Assembly (NCBI RefSeq): GCF_002101595.1
Contig: NZ_LQOM01000040.1
Span: forward strand, 94,207 to 158,206
Direction of reading: 5' to 3'
Source of the DNA: Mycobacterium celatum
GTDB taxonomy: Bacteria > Actinomycetota > Actinomycetes > Mycobacteriales > Mycobacteriaceae
Length of the DNA: 64,000 nt
Shown: positions 53,596 through 61,504 of the stretch, in pieces
How positions within the stretch are numbered: position 1 is the first letter of the stretch
How the letters are laid out: each line of letters begins with the position of its first letter
Notes under the pieces: model-generated
Databases searched by the model: none
What the model saw: the letters and a program-made list of their open reading frames with translations, nothing else
What the model was told of the DNA's origin: nothing
Program-made: the position numbers and the translations under genes

Positions 53596-53949
53596 CTATG
53601 TCGCGTCGCCACGCAATTCCCAGAACCGCGTGCTTTCCTCTTGGGGGCCGGGCTGGGTGTGAACCCAGATCGCCAGGACGATGGTGATGATCACCCATCC
53701 GATGACGGCGGTCGGGATGGCCCAGGCACGCCGGATGAGCAGCGCCGTACCGCATTTGCCGGCTACGTCGCCGCCGGCATCGGCGGCCTGGGTCAGGTTG
53801 GCGCTGAAGCCTCTCCCGCAGGTGATCTGGACTCCGTAGTGGTCGAACTGGTCGAGATAGACCGGCCACCACAGCGCCAGCAATCCGACGGCGATCAGCA
53901 ATACGGCCACCACGCCGGCGAAGAAGTGGCTGTGGCTCAGTTGTCGCAC
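53596..53949 (-). CDS. Small two-helix membrane protein
   Basis: This 117-residue protein has two hydrophobic helices (FFAGVVAVLLIAVGLLALWW and IPTAVIGWVIITIVLAIWV) with a loop carrying two cysteines (QITCGRG, GKCGTA) that may form a disulfide outside. I place the start at GTG 53949. The open frame reaches TTG 53973, but that would put a strong AAAGGAGG ribosome site inside the coding region. It follows the MpaB-type gene with no or little gap. I do not recognise a named family. Confidence 0.65.
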   Translation of the reverse strand: MRQLSHSHFFAGVVAVLLIAVGLLALWWPVYLDQFDHYGVQITCGRGFSANLTQAADAGGDVAGKCGTALLIRRAWAIPTAVIGWVIITIVLAIWVHTQPGPQEESTRFWELRGDAT

Positions 53950-53969
53950 GGTTACTCGGTCACCTCCTT

Positions 53970-54854
53970 TCAAATCAGCTTGCGCCGCCGCCGGATTCGG
54001 CTGCGCACGTCCGCCAGCAGCACATAGCTGCCGGCCTGCCGGATGAACTTGGGCAGAAACCGGTTGACGAATGCCACCAACAGAAACAGGTATTCAAAGC
54101 GGCGCTGCTGACCGGGCGTCCACGAGACCTGCAGCGCGTCGCGGAAAACCGGAGCGAGAAACCCGGTCGTCAAGAACCGCAGCAGCGGGACGAAGATACG
54201 CAGTGGTGGCGTGATCATCCGCAAGTTGATCAGGTCCTGCAGGTACCCCCGCACGGTGTCGTCGAGCACCACGCGCCCGCAAGCCTCGTTCCAGTACCGG
54301 TCGAAATCCACACGGGTAGCCGGCCATTGGTCCTCAGTGACCTGCAGTGTGGTACCCAGCGTGAACGCCGAGCGGTAGAAGTGCTCGGCGAGCTCGCCGG
54401 TCAACTTGCCGCGCAGCAGCTCGTAGGTGTCTTCCAGCCCGACGAAAAGGCAAGCCGCGACCCACATCTGCAGATCGCGGTCGAAGCCGCTGTACCTTAC
54501 GGGGCTGTCCGGCCCGGAGCGGACCTCCCGGTGCGCCACGTCGACGGCGTCACGGAAGGCGTCCCGGTCCTCGGGACTGCCCAGAATGGCCACCGCCAGA
54601 TAGCTGAACGTGGTGCGGGCCCGCTTCCACGGGTGTTTCATCAGGCTGCCGGATTCGACCTTGCTCTCGATCACGCCGTAGCCGACCCCGGGCCAGGACA
54701 GCTGCATCACGACGTTGGCGGCCCCGGCGGCGAACGACCAGAAGTCGAGTGCGTCGGCCACCGTGGCCGGGCGGTTGTCCCAACGCGCGGTGCGGCGGGT
54801 GATGTGAATACGGGTATCGGCCGTGGTCAGCGGCGCTCCGGCTTCGGCGGTCAT
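53970..54854 (-). CDS. Oxygenase MpaB/DUF2236 family protein
   Basis: This 294-residue protein has features of the DUF2236 (MpaB, latex-clearing-protein-like) family: GAANVVMQLSWPGVGYGVIE with membrane-lining helices, KHPWKRARTTFSYLAVAILG, and WVAACLFVGLEDTYELL. Members are haem b proteins or putative oxygenases; the haem histidine is probably the H in HPWKR. ATG 54854 overlaps the stop of the small membrane protein upstream (54851). The trio (55075-53596) looks like one operon, divergent from the tandem TetR. Confidence 0.8.
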   Translation of the reverse strand: MTAEAGAPLTTADTRIHITRRTARWDNRPATVADALDFWSFAAGAANVVMQLSWPGVGYGVIESKVESGSLMKHPWKRARTTFSYLAVAILGSPEDRDAFRDAVDVAHREVRSGPDSPVRYSGFDRDLQMWVAACLFVGLEDTYELLRGKLTGELAEHFYRSAFTLGTTLQVTEDQWPATRVDFDRYWNEACGRVVLDDTVRGYLQDLINLRMITPPLRIFVPLLRFLTTGFLAPVFRDALQVSWTPGQQRRFEYLFLLVAFVNRFLPKFIRQAGSYVLLADVRSRIRRRRKLI

Positions 54855-55075
54855 GTCATGCAGACATTGGCGAACAACAAAACCGGCCACGAAACGATCG
54901 ATCCAAGGAACGACACCACCAGATCGGCCCCGTGCATCTCGTGCAGATGATCGGTGTGTGTCGTCGACCAGACCACGCCGACCAGCAAGTATGGCGTACC
55001 GACGATCAAAGCGAGCCCGATCAACTCGGCGATGGTGATCTGGAAGCCAAGCACCTGGCGAACCTTCTCCAGCAT
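54851..55075 (-). CDS. Small membrane protein (74 aa)
   Basis: This 74-residue protein has two hydrophobic helices (ITIAELIGLALIVGTPYLLV and VSFLGSIVSWPVLLFANVCM) joined by a His-rich loop (TTHTDHLHEMHG). The loop has four His residues and might bind metal or haem, which is inference. It overlaps the MpaB-type gene by 4 bp. No named family is recognised. Confidence 0.65.
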   Translation of the reverse strand: MLEKVRQVLGFQITIAELIGLALIVGTPYLLVGVVWSTTHTDHLHEMHGADLVVSFLGSIVSWPVLLFANVCMT

Positions 55076-55188
55076 GTGCGTCCCTCCGACAGGTAAACCC
55101 CGGCACCGTCGTCCCCGGCGTCGGAATAGCAGCTATGTTAATGGAGGTTCTGACCCAAGGGTAGGTTTCCGGACCGTAAATCTGACGC

Positions 55189-55194
55189 TAGGGT
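55189..55194 (+). promoter_or_regulatory. Leaderless -10 box of the tandem TetR gene
   Basis: TAGGGT ends 6 nt before GTG 55201, fixing that start and predicting a leaderless transcript. It is 114 bp from the divergent small membrane protein start. Confidence 0.4.
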
Positions 55195-55200
55195 GAGGCG

Positions 55201-56433
55201 GTGACGACACCTCGCGCCGAGTCGGCGACGCAGGTACGCCGACGGCCGAAAGACCGCAAGGCGCAGATCGCGCGGGCGGCGGCCGAGGCGTTCAGTGCGC
55301 AGGGGTACCACGCGGTCAGCATGGAAGCCATTGCGGCCAAGGTCGGGATTTCAGCGGCGGCGCTGTACCGCCACTACTCGAGCAAGTACGACCTGTTTCG
55401 CGGCGCGGTGCTCGCGCTGGGCCAGCAGCTGGTCGATTGCACCGGTTTCGCCGACGCCGAGCCCGTCGACGCGGACCCGGCGGCAACGTTGGAGCGCTTG
55501 GTCGATGCGCTGATCGACCTGGCGTTGGCCAACCGGGAGTCCGGCGGACTGTACCGCTGGCAGGCCCGTTATCTGCACGGCGAGGACGAGTCCACGCTGG
55601 CCGATCAGCTGCGGCTGGTCAACCGCCGAATTCAGCGGCCGCTCATGGCAATTCGGCCGGCGCTGAGCTCGACGCAGCGGTGGATGCTGTCGGCGGGGGT
55701 GCTCAGCGTGATCGGCAGCATCGTCGACCACCGGGTCCGGCTGGCGGACGACGAGATCCGCACGTTGATGGCCGAAGCCGCGTTGGCAATGCTCGCCACC
55801 GAGCTTCCGCACCCGGACGACCCCATCGCCCGTCCGGCGGCCTGGCGGATCTTCGCGTCGGATGCCGGCGTGTACGAGGCCCTGCTGGGCGCGTCGATGG
55901 TGTTGTTCAGCCACCACGGCTATTCCGAAACCAGCATGGCGCAAATCGCTTCCGCGGTCGGCATCCCGGTGTCGGGCATCTACCGCTACTTCTCCGGCAA
56001 GTGCGAGATCCTCTCGACCGGGTTGCGGCGCGCGGCCGACCGGGTGTCCGGTCACTTCTCGGCGATCCTGGCCGGTGTCAGCGACGCGCGCCAGATGCTC
56101 ACCACGTTGATCGAGGCCTACGTCGCGACGTCGTTCGCCAACCCCGAACTGGCTGCCATCTACTACACGGAGCGGGTCAACCTGACCCGGACCGACCAGG
56201 AACTGCTGCGCGACGTGCAGCGGTCGACGATTGACTCCTGGACGCGGCTGCTGGAGGCGGCGCGGCCGGCGTTGACGGCAGCGCAGGCGCGGTTTCTGGT
56301 GCACGCCGCCATGGCCCTGGTGGTCGATCTGGGCCGGCTGGTGCACTACGAAGACTCGGCCGAGCAATCCGCCTACCCGCAGGCATGCGTGCGAAAGTTG
56401 ATGCAGGCTACGCTTTTTGGCCGTTGCGAATAA
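55201..56433 (+). CDS. Tandem TetR regulator (two HTH/ligand modules in one chain)
   Basis: This 410-residue protein contains two complete TetR modules. The first HTH is at about 15-60 (IARAAAEAFSAQGYHAVSME ... KVGISAAALYRHYSSKYDLF). The second is at about 225-275 (ALLGASMVLFSHHGYSETSM ... AVGIPVSGIYRYFSGKCEIL). Each is followed by its own helical domain. A single chain could act as a pseudo-dimer and bind an asymmetric operator. It is divergent from the MpaB operon, which is the likely target, and its 3' end overlaps the DoxX-like gene by 26 bp. Confidence 0.87.
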   Translation: MTTPRAESATQVRRRPKDRKAQIARAAAEAFSAQGYHAVSMEAIAAKVGISAAALYRHYSSKYDLFRGAVLALGQQLVDCTGFADAEPVDADPAATLERLVDALIDLALANRESGGLYRWQARYLHGEDESTLADQLRLVNRRIQRPLMAIRPALSSTQRWMLSAGVLSVIGSIVDHRVRLADDEIRTLMAEAALAMLATELPHPDDPIARPAAWRIFASDAGVYEALLGASMVLFSHHGYSETSMAQIASAVGIPVSGIYRYFSGKCEILSTGLRRAADRVSGHFSAILAGVSDARQMLTTLIEAYVATSFANPELAAIYYTERVNLTRTDQELLRDVQRSTIDSWTRLLEAARPALTAAQARFLVHAAMALVVDLGRLVHYEDSAEQSAYPQACVRKLMQATLFGRCE

Positions 56434-56683
56434 CGTTCCCGCCCAAATACGCTACGTACCCGATCAACCCGACGATGGCCAGGCTGCGGGTCTGTCGACT
56501 GGAAAAGCCCAGTCCCAGAACGGTTTCGATACCACCGTTAGCATAGATGTGCTGACGGGTGTTACGTGGGAATATCGGCTTGGTGATCGGCTCCCACAAC
56601 CGTGGACTGGTGAAATGGGACACCCCGGCGCCGGCCAATCCCAGACCGGAGAACCGGGCCAGACGATTGCTCTTGCGTGACAT
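56408..56683 (-). CDS. Small DoxX-like membrane protein
   Basis: This 91-residue protein has a GLAGAGVSHFTSPRLWEPI segment, then IYANGGIETVLGLGFSSRQT and a helix VGLIGYVAYLGGNVI. The pattern (G-x-x-HF...P, Y-x-x-G-x-x-E) is that of short DoxX-family proteins. TAAGGAGACCC precedes ATG 56683. It lies 8 bp after the BVMO gene on the same strand. Function is unknown. Confidence 0.65.
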   Translation of the reverse strand: MSRKSNRLARFSGLGLAGAGVSHFTSPRLWEPITKPIFPRNTRQHIYANGGIETVLGLGFSSRQTRSLAIVGLIGYVAYLGGNVIRNGQKA

Positions 56684-56691
56684 GGGTCTCC

Positions 56692-58176
56692 TTAGGCGAT
56701 TGCGTAGTCGTCCAACGGGAATCGCGATCCGTCCCGAACCGCGTTGCGCACTGAGGTCGGCCGCAGCAGGGTGGCCTCGCCGCTGTGGTTGAAGTAGTAG
56801 GACCGCGACGTGGCACAGTCGCCGGCGTAGAACACCGAGCTGTCCAAATGGCGGGTCATGCGATCCAGGAAGCGTGCGTTGGCCTCTTCGGTCACCTCGA
56901 AAGTCGTTGCGCCCCTGCGCTTGACCTCACCGAGCAGCCGGTCCATGTGGCGCATCTGGTATTCCATGGTGTTGAAGAACGACAGTCCGGAGAACGCGTA
57001 CGGGCTGGCCAGGCTCAAGTAGTTGGGGAAGTACGGGATGGACACGCCCTGATAGGCCTGGAACCTGTTCTCCCGCCACCACTTGCCCAGGTTGCGGCCT
57101 TCGCGGCCGACCACCTCGATGGCCGGGAAGTTGGCGTCCCACAGGTCGAATCCGGTGGCCAGGACCAGCGTGTCGATGACGGCCTTGGTCCCGTCGTTGG
57201 TGACGATGCCGTCCGGCTCGATGCGGTCGATGCCGCCGGTCTCCAGGTGCACATGCGGTTTGGTGAAGCTGCGGTAGTAGTCGTTGGACCAGCTCGGCCG
57301 TTTGCAGCCGATGTCGTAATCCGGGGTCAGCTTCCGGCGCAACTCCTTGTCCCGCACCTGCACGAACCGGTGGATCTTGCACAGGTCCATCGCGGCGATG
57401 GACAGCCGGCGGAAGTAGCGGTAGTTCAGCACGCCGGTGAACGTCATCAGCTCTAACAGGTTGTCGGTGAACCACCGCACCGCCCGCTGGGTGAGCGGGA
57501 CCCGGGCGAAGAGCCGCTGCACGGCGGGGGAGATCCGGAAGTCGATCTTGGGCGCCACCCAGATCGCGGTGCGCTGGTACACGGTCAGGTCGGCGACCGT
57601 CTTGGCCAGTTCGGGAATGAGCTGGATGGCCGTGGCACCGGTGCCGATCAGGCCGACGCGGCGGCCGGCGAAGTCGTAGCTGTCGTCCCAGGCCGTGGTG
57701 TGGATGATCCTGCCCTCGAAGGAGGAGATGCCCGGGATGTCCGGCGTGTGCGGCTGGGACAGGAAGCCGGTCGCGGTGATCAGGAAGCGGGTGGTCAGCG
57801 TATCGCCGCTGGCCAGCGCCACCCGCCAGATCTGCGAGTCTTCGTCCCAGCGCGCCCCCTCCACCGCGGTGTTGAACCGCATGTAGCGGCGGACGTCGTA
57901 CTTGTCGGCGACGTGGTCGGCGTACTGCTTGAGCTCGGGGCCCGTCGCGAACAACCGCGACCAGTACGGGTTGGGCTCGAACCAGTACGAGTAGGTGGTC
58001 GACGGGATATCGACGGCCAGACCCGGATACCGGTTGACATGCCAGGTGCCGCCCAGATCCTCCTCGCGGTCGAGGATGACGAAGTTGTGGTAGCCGAGCC
58101 GTTTGAGCTGGATCGCGGTGCCGATACCGGCGAAGCCCGCACCCACGATGACGAAGTCATACTGTGGTGAGTCCAT
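56692..58176 (-). CDS. Flavin-containing Baeyer-Villiger-type monooxygenase
   Basis: This 494-residue enzyme has two Rossmann motifs, VIVGAGFAGIGTA (FAD, residue 10) and VGLIGTGATAIQLIP (NADPH, about residue 175). The BVMO fingerprint F-x-G-x3-H-x3-W is present (FEGRIIHTTAWD, about 155-166), followed by LVLATGFDLWD. It inserts oxygen next to a ketone or oxidises a heteroatom; EthA and MymA are relatives. ATG 58176 is used; the frame is open upstream but overlaps the hydrolase. It lies 7 bp after the hydrolase stop and so may be part of the thiC-led transcript. Confidence 0.9.
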   Translation of the reverse strand: MDSPQYDFVIVGAGFAGIGTAIQLKRLGYHNFVILDREEDLGGTWHVNRYPGLAVDIPSTTYSYWFEPNPYWSRLFATGPELKQYADHVADKYDVRRYMRFNTAVEGARWDEDSQIWRVALASGDTLTTRFLITATGFLSQPHTPDIPGISSFEGRIIHTTAWDDSYDFAGRRVGLIGTGATAIQLIPELAKTVADLTVYQRTAIWVAPKIDFRISPAVQRLFARVPLTQRAVRWFTDNLLELMTFTGVLNYRYFRRLSIAAMDLCKIHRFVQVRDKELRRKLTPDYDIGCKRPSWSNDYYRSFTKPHVHLETGGIDRIEPDGIVTNDGTKAVIDTLVLATGFDLWDANFPAIEVVGREGRNLGKWWRENRFQAYQGVSIPYFPNYLSLASPYAFSGLSFFNTMEYQMRHMDRLLGEVKRRGATTFEVTEEANARFLDRMTRHLDSSVFYAGDCATSRSYYFNHSGEATLLRPTSVRNAVRDGSRFPLDDYAIA

Positions 58177-58183
58177 GACGCGA

Positions 58184-58819
58184 CTATACAGAACCCGCGG
58201 TACCGGATAGTAGACGCAGCGCCGCATCGACGGCCATCGCCGGCACGTCGAGGCTCTTGGCCCCCAGGTCGTGTCGCGCGCCGGTGATCTCGACAACCTC
58301 GGTCGGTGCGGGAATCAGCGCGGCGGCATCCCACACCTCGTCGGGGGTGCCGAAGGGGTCCGACGTGCCGTGGGTGAGCACCGTCGGCACCGCGATGTCC
58401 GGCAGGTGCTCGGTGCGCGGGCGGTCCGGCTTGCCGGGCGGATGAACCGGGTAGGAGAACAGCGTCAACAGGTCCACCGGCGCGTCCCCGGCGGCCACCA
58501 CCATCGATGTCTGCCGACCGCCGTAGGAATGCCCGCCGGCGATCAGCGGTCCGCCGGCGAGCTCGCGACACACGGTGATCGCCTCGACGATGCCGGCGCG
58601 GTCGGTGCCCGCCGAACCGGACGGCGGTCCCTTGGGTCTGCGCCGGCGGTAGGGCAGGTTGTAGCGCACCGCCAGCCAGCCACGCCGCGCCCATTCGTCG
58701 CAAACCCGTTGCAGTAGAGGAGATTCGCGGCTGCCGCCGGCACCGTGCGTCAGCACCACCACACCCGACGGGCTGCCGGAAGGTTCGTGCGCGACGCCGG
58801 CGATGACTTCGAGGCTCAT
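58184..58819 (-). CDS. Alpha/beta hydrolase (Rv0421c-like)
   Basis: This 211-residue protein has the oxyanion HGAGG motif (LTHGAGGSRESPLL), the nucleophile elbow GGHSYGGRQTS (Ser about residue 97), and a late HDLGAKS histidine. It belongs to the small KANL3/Tex30-like hydrolases. Its place between thiD and the next gene matches Rv0421c. ATG 58819 overlaps the thiD stop by 4 bp. The substrate is unknown. Confidence 0.87.
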   Translation of the reverse strand: MSLEVIAGVAHEPSGSPSGVVVLTHGAGGSRESPLLQRVCDEWARRGWLAVRYNLPYRRRRPKGPPSGSAGTDRAGIVEAITVCRELAGGPLIAGGHSYGGRQTSMVVAAGDAPVDLLTLFSYPVHPPGKPDRPRTEHLPDIAVPTVLTHGTSDPFGTPDEVWDAAALIPAPTEVVEITGARHDLGAKSLDVPAMAVDAALRLLSGTAGSV

Positions 58820-59649
58820 TGGCCGAGCCTGAACAACGGCGATACCGGACCGTGGCCGTGGCCGAGTGGGTAAGAAGCGCGCAGACATTCGGTCACCCAG
58901 TCCTTGGCGAACGCGACGGCATCGGGAACGGGGTAGCCGTGCGCGAGCGCACACGCGATCGCGGCGGCCAGCGTGTCCCCGGAGCCGTGGTCGTGGATGG
59001 TGTCTACGCGCGGCGACTCGAACTCGTGAAAGTCGTTGCCGTCGAATAACAAATCGGTGCTGCACTGCGAGCCGCGCAGATGCCCGCCCTTCACCAGCGC
59101 CCACGTCGGCCCGAGGTCGTGCAGCGCGCGGGCCGCCTCCCGCTGAGACTCGGCGTCTGTGACCTCGACATCCACCAGCAGCCGCACCTCGTGCAGGTTG
59201 GGCGTGACGAGGGTGGCCAACGGAAGCAGTTCGGCGCGAAGCGAATCCAGGCCGCCCGCGTCCAGCAGCGGATCGCCGTGCATCGACGCGCACACCGGGT
59301 CCACCACCAGCGGCGCGCCATCCGGGGCATGGTCGCGCCACGCCGAAGCGACCGCCTCGATGATCTCGGTGGACGCCAGCATGCCGGTCTTGGCGGCCTG
59401 CAACCCGATGTCGTGGCACACCACCTCGATTTGGGCCGCGATGACGTTGCCGGGAACCTTGTGAAAACCCTTGACGCCCACCGAGTTCTGCACTGTCACC
59501 GCAGTCACCGCGCACAGCGCATGCACTCCCAGCAGGGTGCAGGTGCGCACGTCGGCCTGGATGCCGGCACCGCCGCCGGAGTCCGACCCGGCGATGGCCA
59601 GCACCCGCAGCGGCGTCGCGCCGGGCGGTGCCAGCGGCAGGTATTTCAC
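58816..59649 (-). CDS. thiD: Hydroxymethylpyrimidine (phosphate) kinase ThiD
   Basis: This 277-residue ribokinase-fold enzyme phosphorylates HMP and HMP-phosphate. It has VLAIAGSDSGGGAGIQADVR, AVTAVTVQNSVGV, VVDPVCASMHGDPLL, VTPNLHEVRLLV, KGGHLRGS and DHGSGDTLAAAIACALAHG with the catalytic Asp. GTG 59649 (VKYLPLAPPG) corresponds to the M. tuberculosis ThiD start and overlaps the thiC stop by 4 bp. The upstream open frame lies over thiC and is rejected. Confidence 0.95.
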   Translation of the reverse strand: MKYLPLAPPGATPLRVLAIAGSDSGGGAGIQADVRTCTLLGVHALCAVTAVTVQNSVGVKGFHKVPGNVIAAQIEVVCHDIGLQAAKTGMLASTEIIEAVASAWRDHAPDGAPLVVDPVCASMHGDPLLDAGGLDSLRAELLPLATLVTPNLHEVRLLVDVEVTDAESQREAARALHDLGPTWALVKGGHLRGSQCSTDLLFDGNDFHEFESPRVDTIHDHGSGDTLAAAIACALAHGYPVPDAVAFAKDWVTECLRASYPLGHGHGPVSPLFRLGQ

Positions 59650-61271
59650 TGTGCGATCGGCAGATACACCCGATTGCCGTGCTCGGCGAACTCGGCCGAC
59701 TTCTCCGCCATCGCGGCTTCGATGGCCTCCTCGCTGTCGAGTCCGTGCGCGGCGGCGTAGTCGCGGACATCCTGGGTGATGCGCATCGAGCAGAACTTCG
59801 GCCCGCACATCGAGCAGAAGTGCGCGGTCTTGGCCGGTTCGGCCGGCAGTGTCTCGTCGTGGAATTCCCGCGCGGTGTCGGGATCTAGCGACAATGCGAA
59901 CTGGTCGTTCCACCGAAACTCGAAGCGCGCCGTGGACAACGCGTCGTCGCGCTCCTGCGCGCGGGGGTGACCCTTGGCCAGATCCGCTGCGTGCGCGGCG
60001 ATCTTGTAGGCGATCACTCCGTCCTTGACGTCCTTGCGGTCCGGCAATCCCAGATGTTCCTTGGGCGTCACGTAGCACAGCATCGCGGTGCCGGCTTGGG
60101 CGATGATTGCCGCGCCGATCGCCGAGGTGATGTGGTCATACGCTGGGGCGATGTCGGTGGCCAGCGGGCCCAGCGTGTAGAACGGCGCCTCCTCGCACAG
60201 CTCCTCCTCCAGCCGCACGTTCTCGACGATCTTGTGCATTGGGATATGCCCCGGCCCTTCGATCATCACCTGTGCGCCATGGGCTTTCGCGATCTTGGTC
60301 AGCTCACCCAGGGTGCGCAGCTCGGCGAACTGCGCGGCGTCGTTGGCGTCGGCGATCGAGCCGGGCCGTAGCCCGTCGCCGAGCGAGAACGTCACGTCGT
60401 AGCGGGCGAAGATGTCGGCCAGCTCCTCGAAATGCGTGTACAGGAACGACTCCTGGTGATGCGCCAGGCACCAGGCCGCCATGATCGACCCGCCGCGCGA
60501 CACGATGCCGGTGACCCGCTTGGCGGTCAGCGGCACGTAGCGCAGCAGCACCCCGGCGTGCACGGTCATGTAGTCGACACCTTGCTCGCACTGCTCGATC
60601 ACGGTGTCGCGGTAGATCTCCCAGGTGAGCTCGGTCGGATCGCCCTTGACCTTTTCCAGCGCCTGATAGATCGGCACGGTCCCGACCGGCACCGGCGAGT
60701 TGCGGATGATCCACTCGCGGGTTTCGTGGATGTCCTTGCCGGTGGACAGGTCCATGATCGTGTCGGCGCCCCAGCGGGTGGCCCACACCATCTTGTCGAC
60801 CTCCTCGGCGATCGAGGACGTGACCGCCGAGTTGCCGATGTTCGCGTTGACCTTCACCGCGAACGCCTTGCCGATGATCATCGGCTCGCTCTCGGGGTGG
60901 TTGTGGTTGGCCGGGATCACCGCGCGGCCGCGGGCGACCTCGTCGCGCACCAGCTCGGCGGGCATGCCTTCCCGCAAGGCGATGAACGCCATCTCCGCGG
61001 TGATCTCGCCGTTGCGGGCCCGCTGCAACTGGGTGCCGCGGTCGCGCACCACGCCGGGGCGCGGCGGCAGCCCGCGGTGCACGTCGATCACCGCGTCGGC
61101 GTCGGTGTACGGCCCCGAGGTGTCGTAGAGGTCGAAGTGCTCGCCGTTGGATAGGTTCACCCGGCGGAACGGCACCCGGGCGCCGTCGGCGAGCTCGCGG
61201 TAGATCTTGGTGCTACCGGCGATGGGGCCGGTGGTCACGGTTGGTGCAGTGCTGTTTGACGTGACGGTCAT
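59646..61271 (-). CDS. thiC: Phosphomethylpyrimidine synthase ThiC
   Basis: This 541-residue radical-SAM enzyme converts aminoimidazole ribotide into HMP phosphate. It has the [4Fe-4S] motif CSMCGPKFC near the C-terminus (about residue 494), RVNLSNGEHFDLYDTSGPYT, NANIGNSAVTSS, MVWATRWGADTIMDLSTGKD and EGPGHIPMHKI. It lies directly behind a TPP riboswitch, with GGAGAAGGA before ATG 61271. It heads the transcript thiC-thiD-hydrolase-BVMO-DoxX. Confidence 0.97.
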   Translation of the reverse strand: MTVTSNSTAPTVTTGPIAGSTKIYRELADGARVPFRRVNLSNGEHFDLYDTSGPYTDADAVIDVHRGLPPRPGVVRDRGTQLQRARNGEITAEMAFIALREGMPAELVRDEVARGRAVIPANHNHPESEPMIIGKAFAVKVNANIGNSAVTSSIAEEVDKMVWATRWGADTIMDLSTGKDIHETREWIIRNSPVPVGTVPIYQALEKVKGDPTELTWEIYRDTVIEQCEQGVDYMTVHAGVLLRYVPLTAKRVTGIVSRGGSIMAAWCLAHHQESFLYTHFEELADIFARYDVTFSLGDGLRPGSIADANDAAQFAELRTLGELTKIAKAHGAQVMIEGPGHIPMHKIVENVRLEEELCEEAPFYTLGPLATDIAPAYDHITSAIGAAIIAQAGTAMLCYVTPKEHLGLPDRKDVKDGVIAYKIAAHAADLAKGHPRAQERDDALSTARFEFRWNDQFALSLDPDTAREFHDETLPAEPAKTAHFCSMCGPKFCSMRITQDVRDYAAAHGLDSEEAIEAAMAEKSAEFAEHGNRVYLPIAQ

Positions 61272-61277
61272 TCCTTC

Positions 61278-61361
61278 TCCCTACGCCGGCATTACCCGGT
61301 CAGGTTCATACGGTCGACGGCCCCCGAGCCGTCCTCTCAGCTCACTTGGGTGAGCTCCCGC
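61278..61361 (-). promoter_or_regulatory. TPP riboswitch (THI element) upstream of thiC
   Basis: On the minus strand the element reads CGGGAGCTCACC ... GAGCTGAGAGGACGGC ... GACCGTATGAACCTGACC then GGGTAATGCCGGCGTAGGGA. The conserved CTGAGA, CCTGA and ATGCCGGCGTAGGGA blocks of the THI box are all present, as is the P2/P3 pairing (GCTCACC...). The ribosome site GGAGAAGGA follows the closing stem by a few bases and overlaps its end. Bound thiamine diphosphate would hide the site and block ThiC synthesis. Confidence 0.95.
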
Positions 61362-61388
61362 GGTGTTGGATTACGCGGCTCCTCTTCG

Positions 61389-61431
61389 GTCCGTTACCCG
61401 GACCTCATCGTCACCGCGTGGATTAACGGAC
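61389..61431 (-). promoter_or_regulatory. Inverted repeat upstream of the TPP riboswitch
   Basis: GTCCGTTA (61389-61396) and TAACGGAC (61424-61431) pair perfectly over a 27-nt spacer, 28 nt before the aptamer. It may be an extra stem in the leader or a protein site at the promoter. I find no way to decide from sequence. Confidence 0.35.
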
Positions 61432-61492
61432 GGTACCCACGCTAGCGCAGTCGGTGGCAGGTATCGGGAAAGAATTCGACCGCAATCATTTG

Positions 61493-61498
61493 TATAGC
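61493..61498 (+). promoter_or_regulatory. Leaderless -10 candidate of the MFS gene
   Basis: TATAGC ends 6 nt before ATG 61505, in an AT-rich patch between the divergent thiC leader and the MFS gene. It departs from TANNNT at the last base, so the call is weak. Confidence 0.35.
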
Positions 61499-61504
61499 TA
61501 ACAT

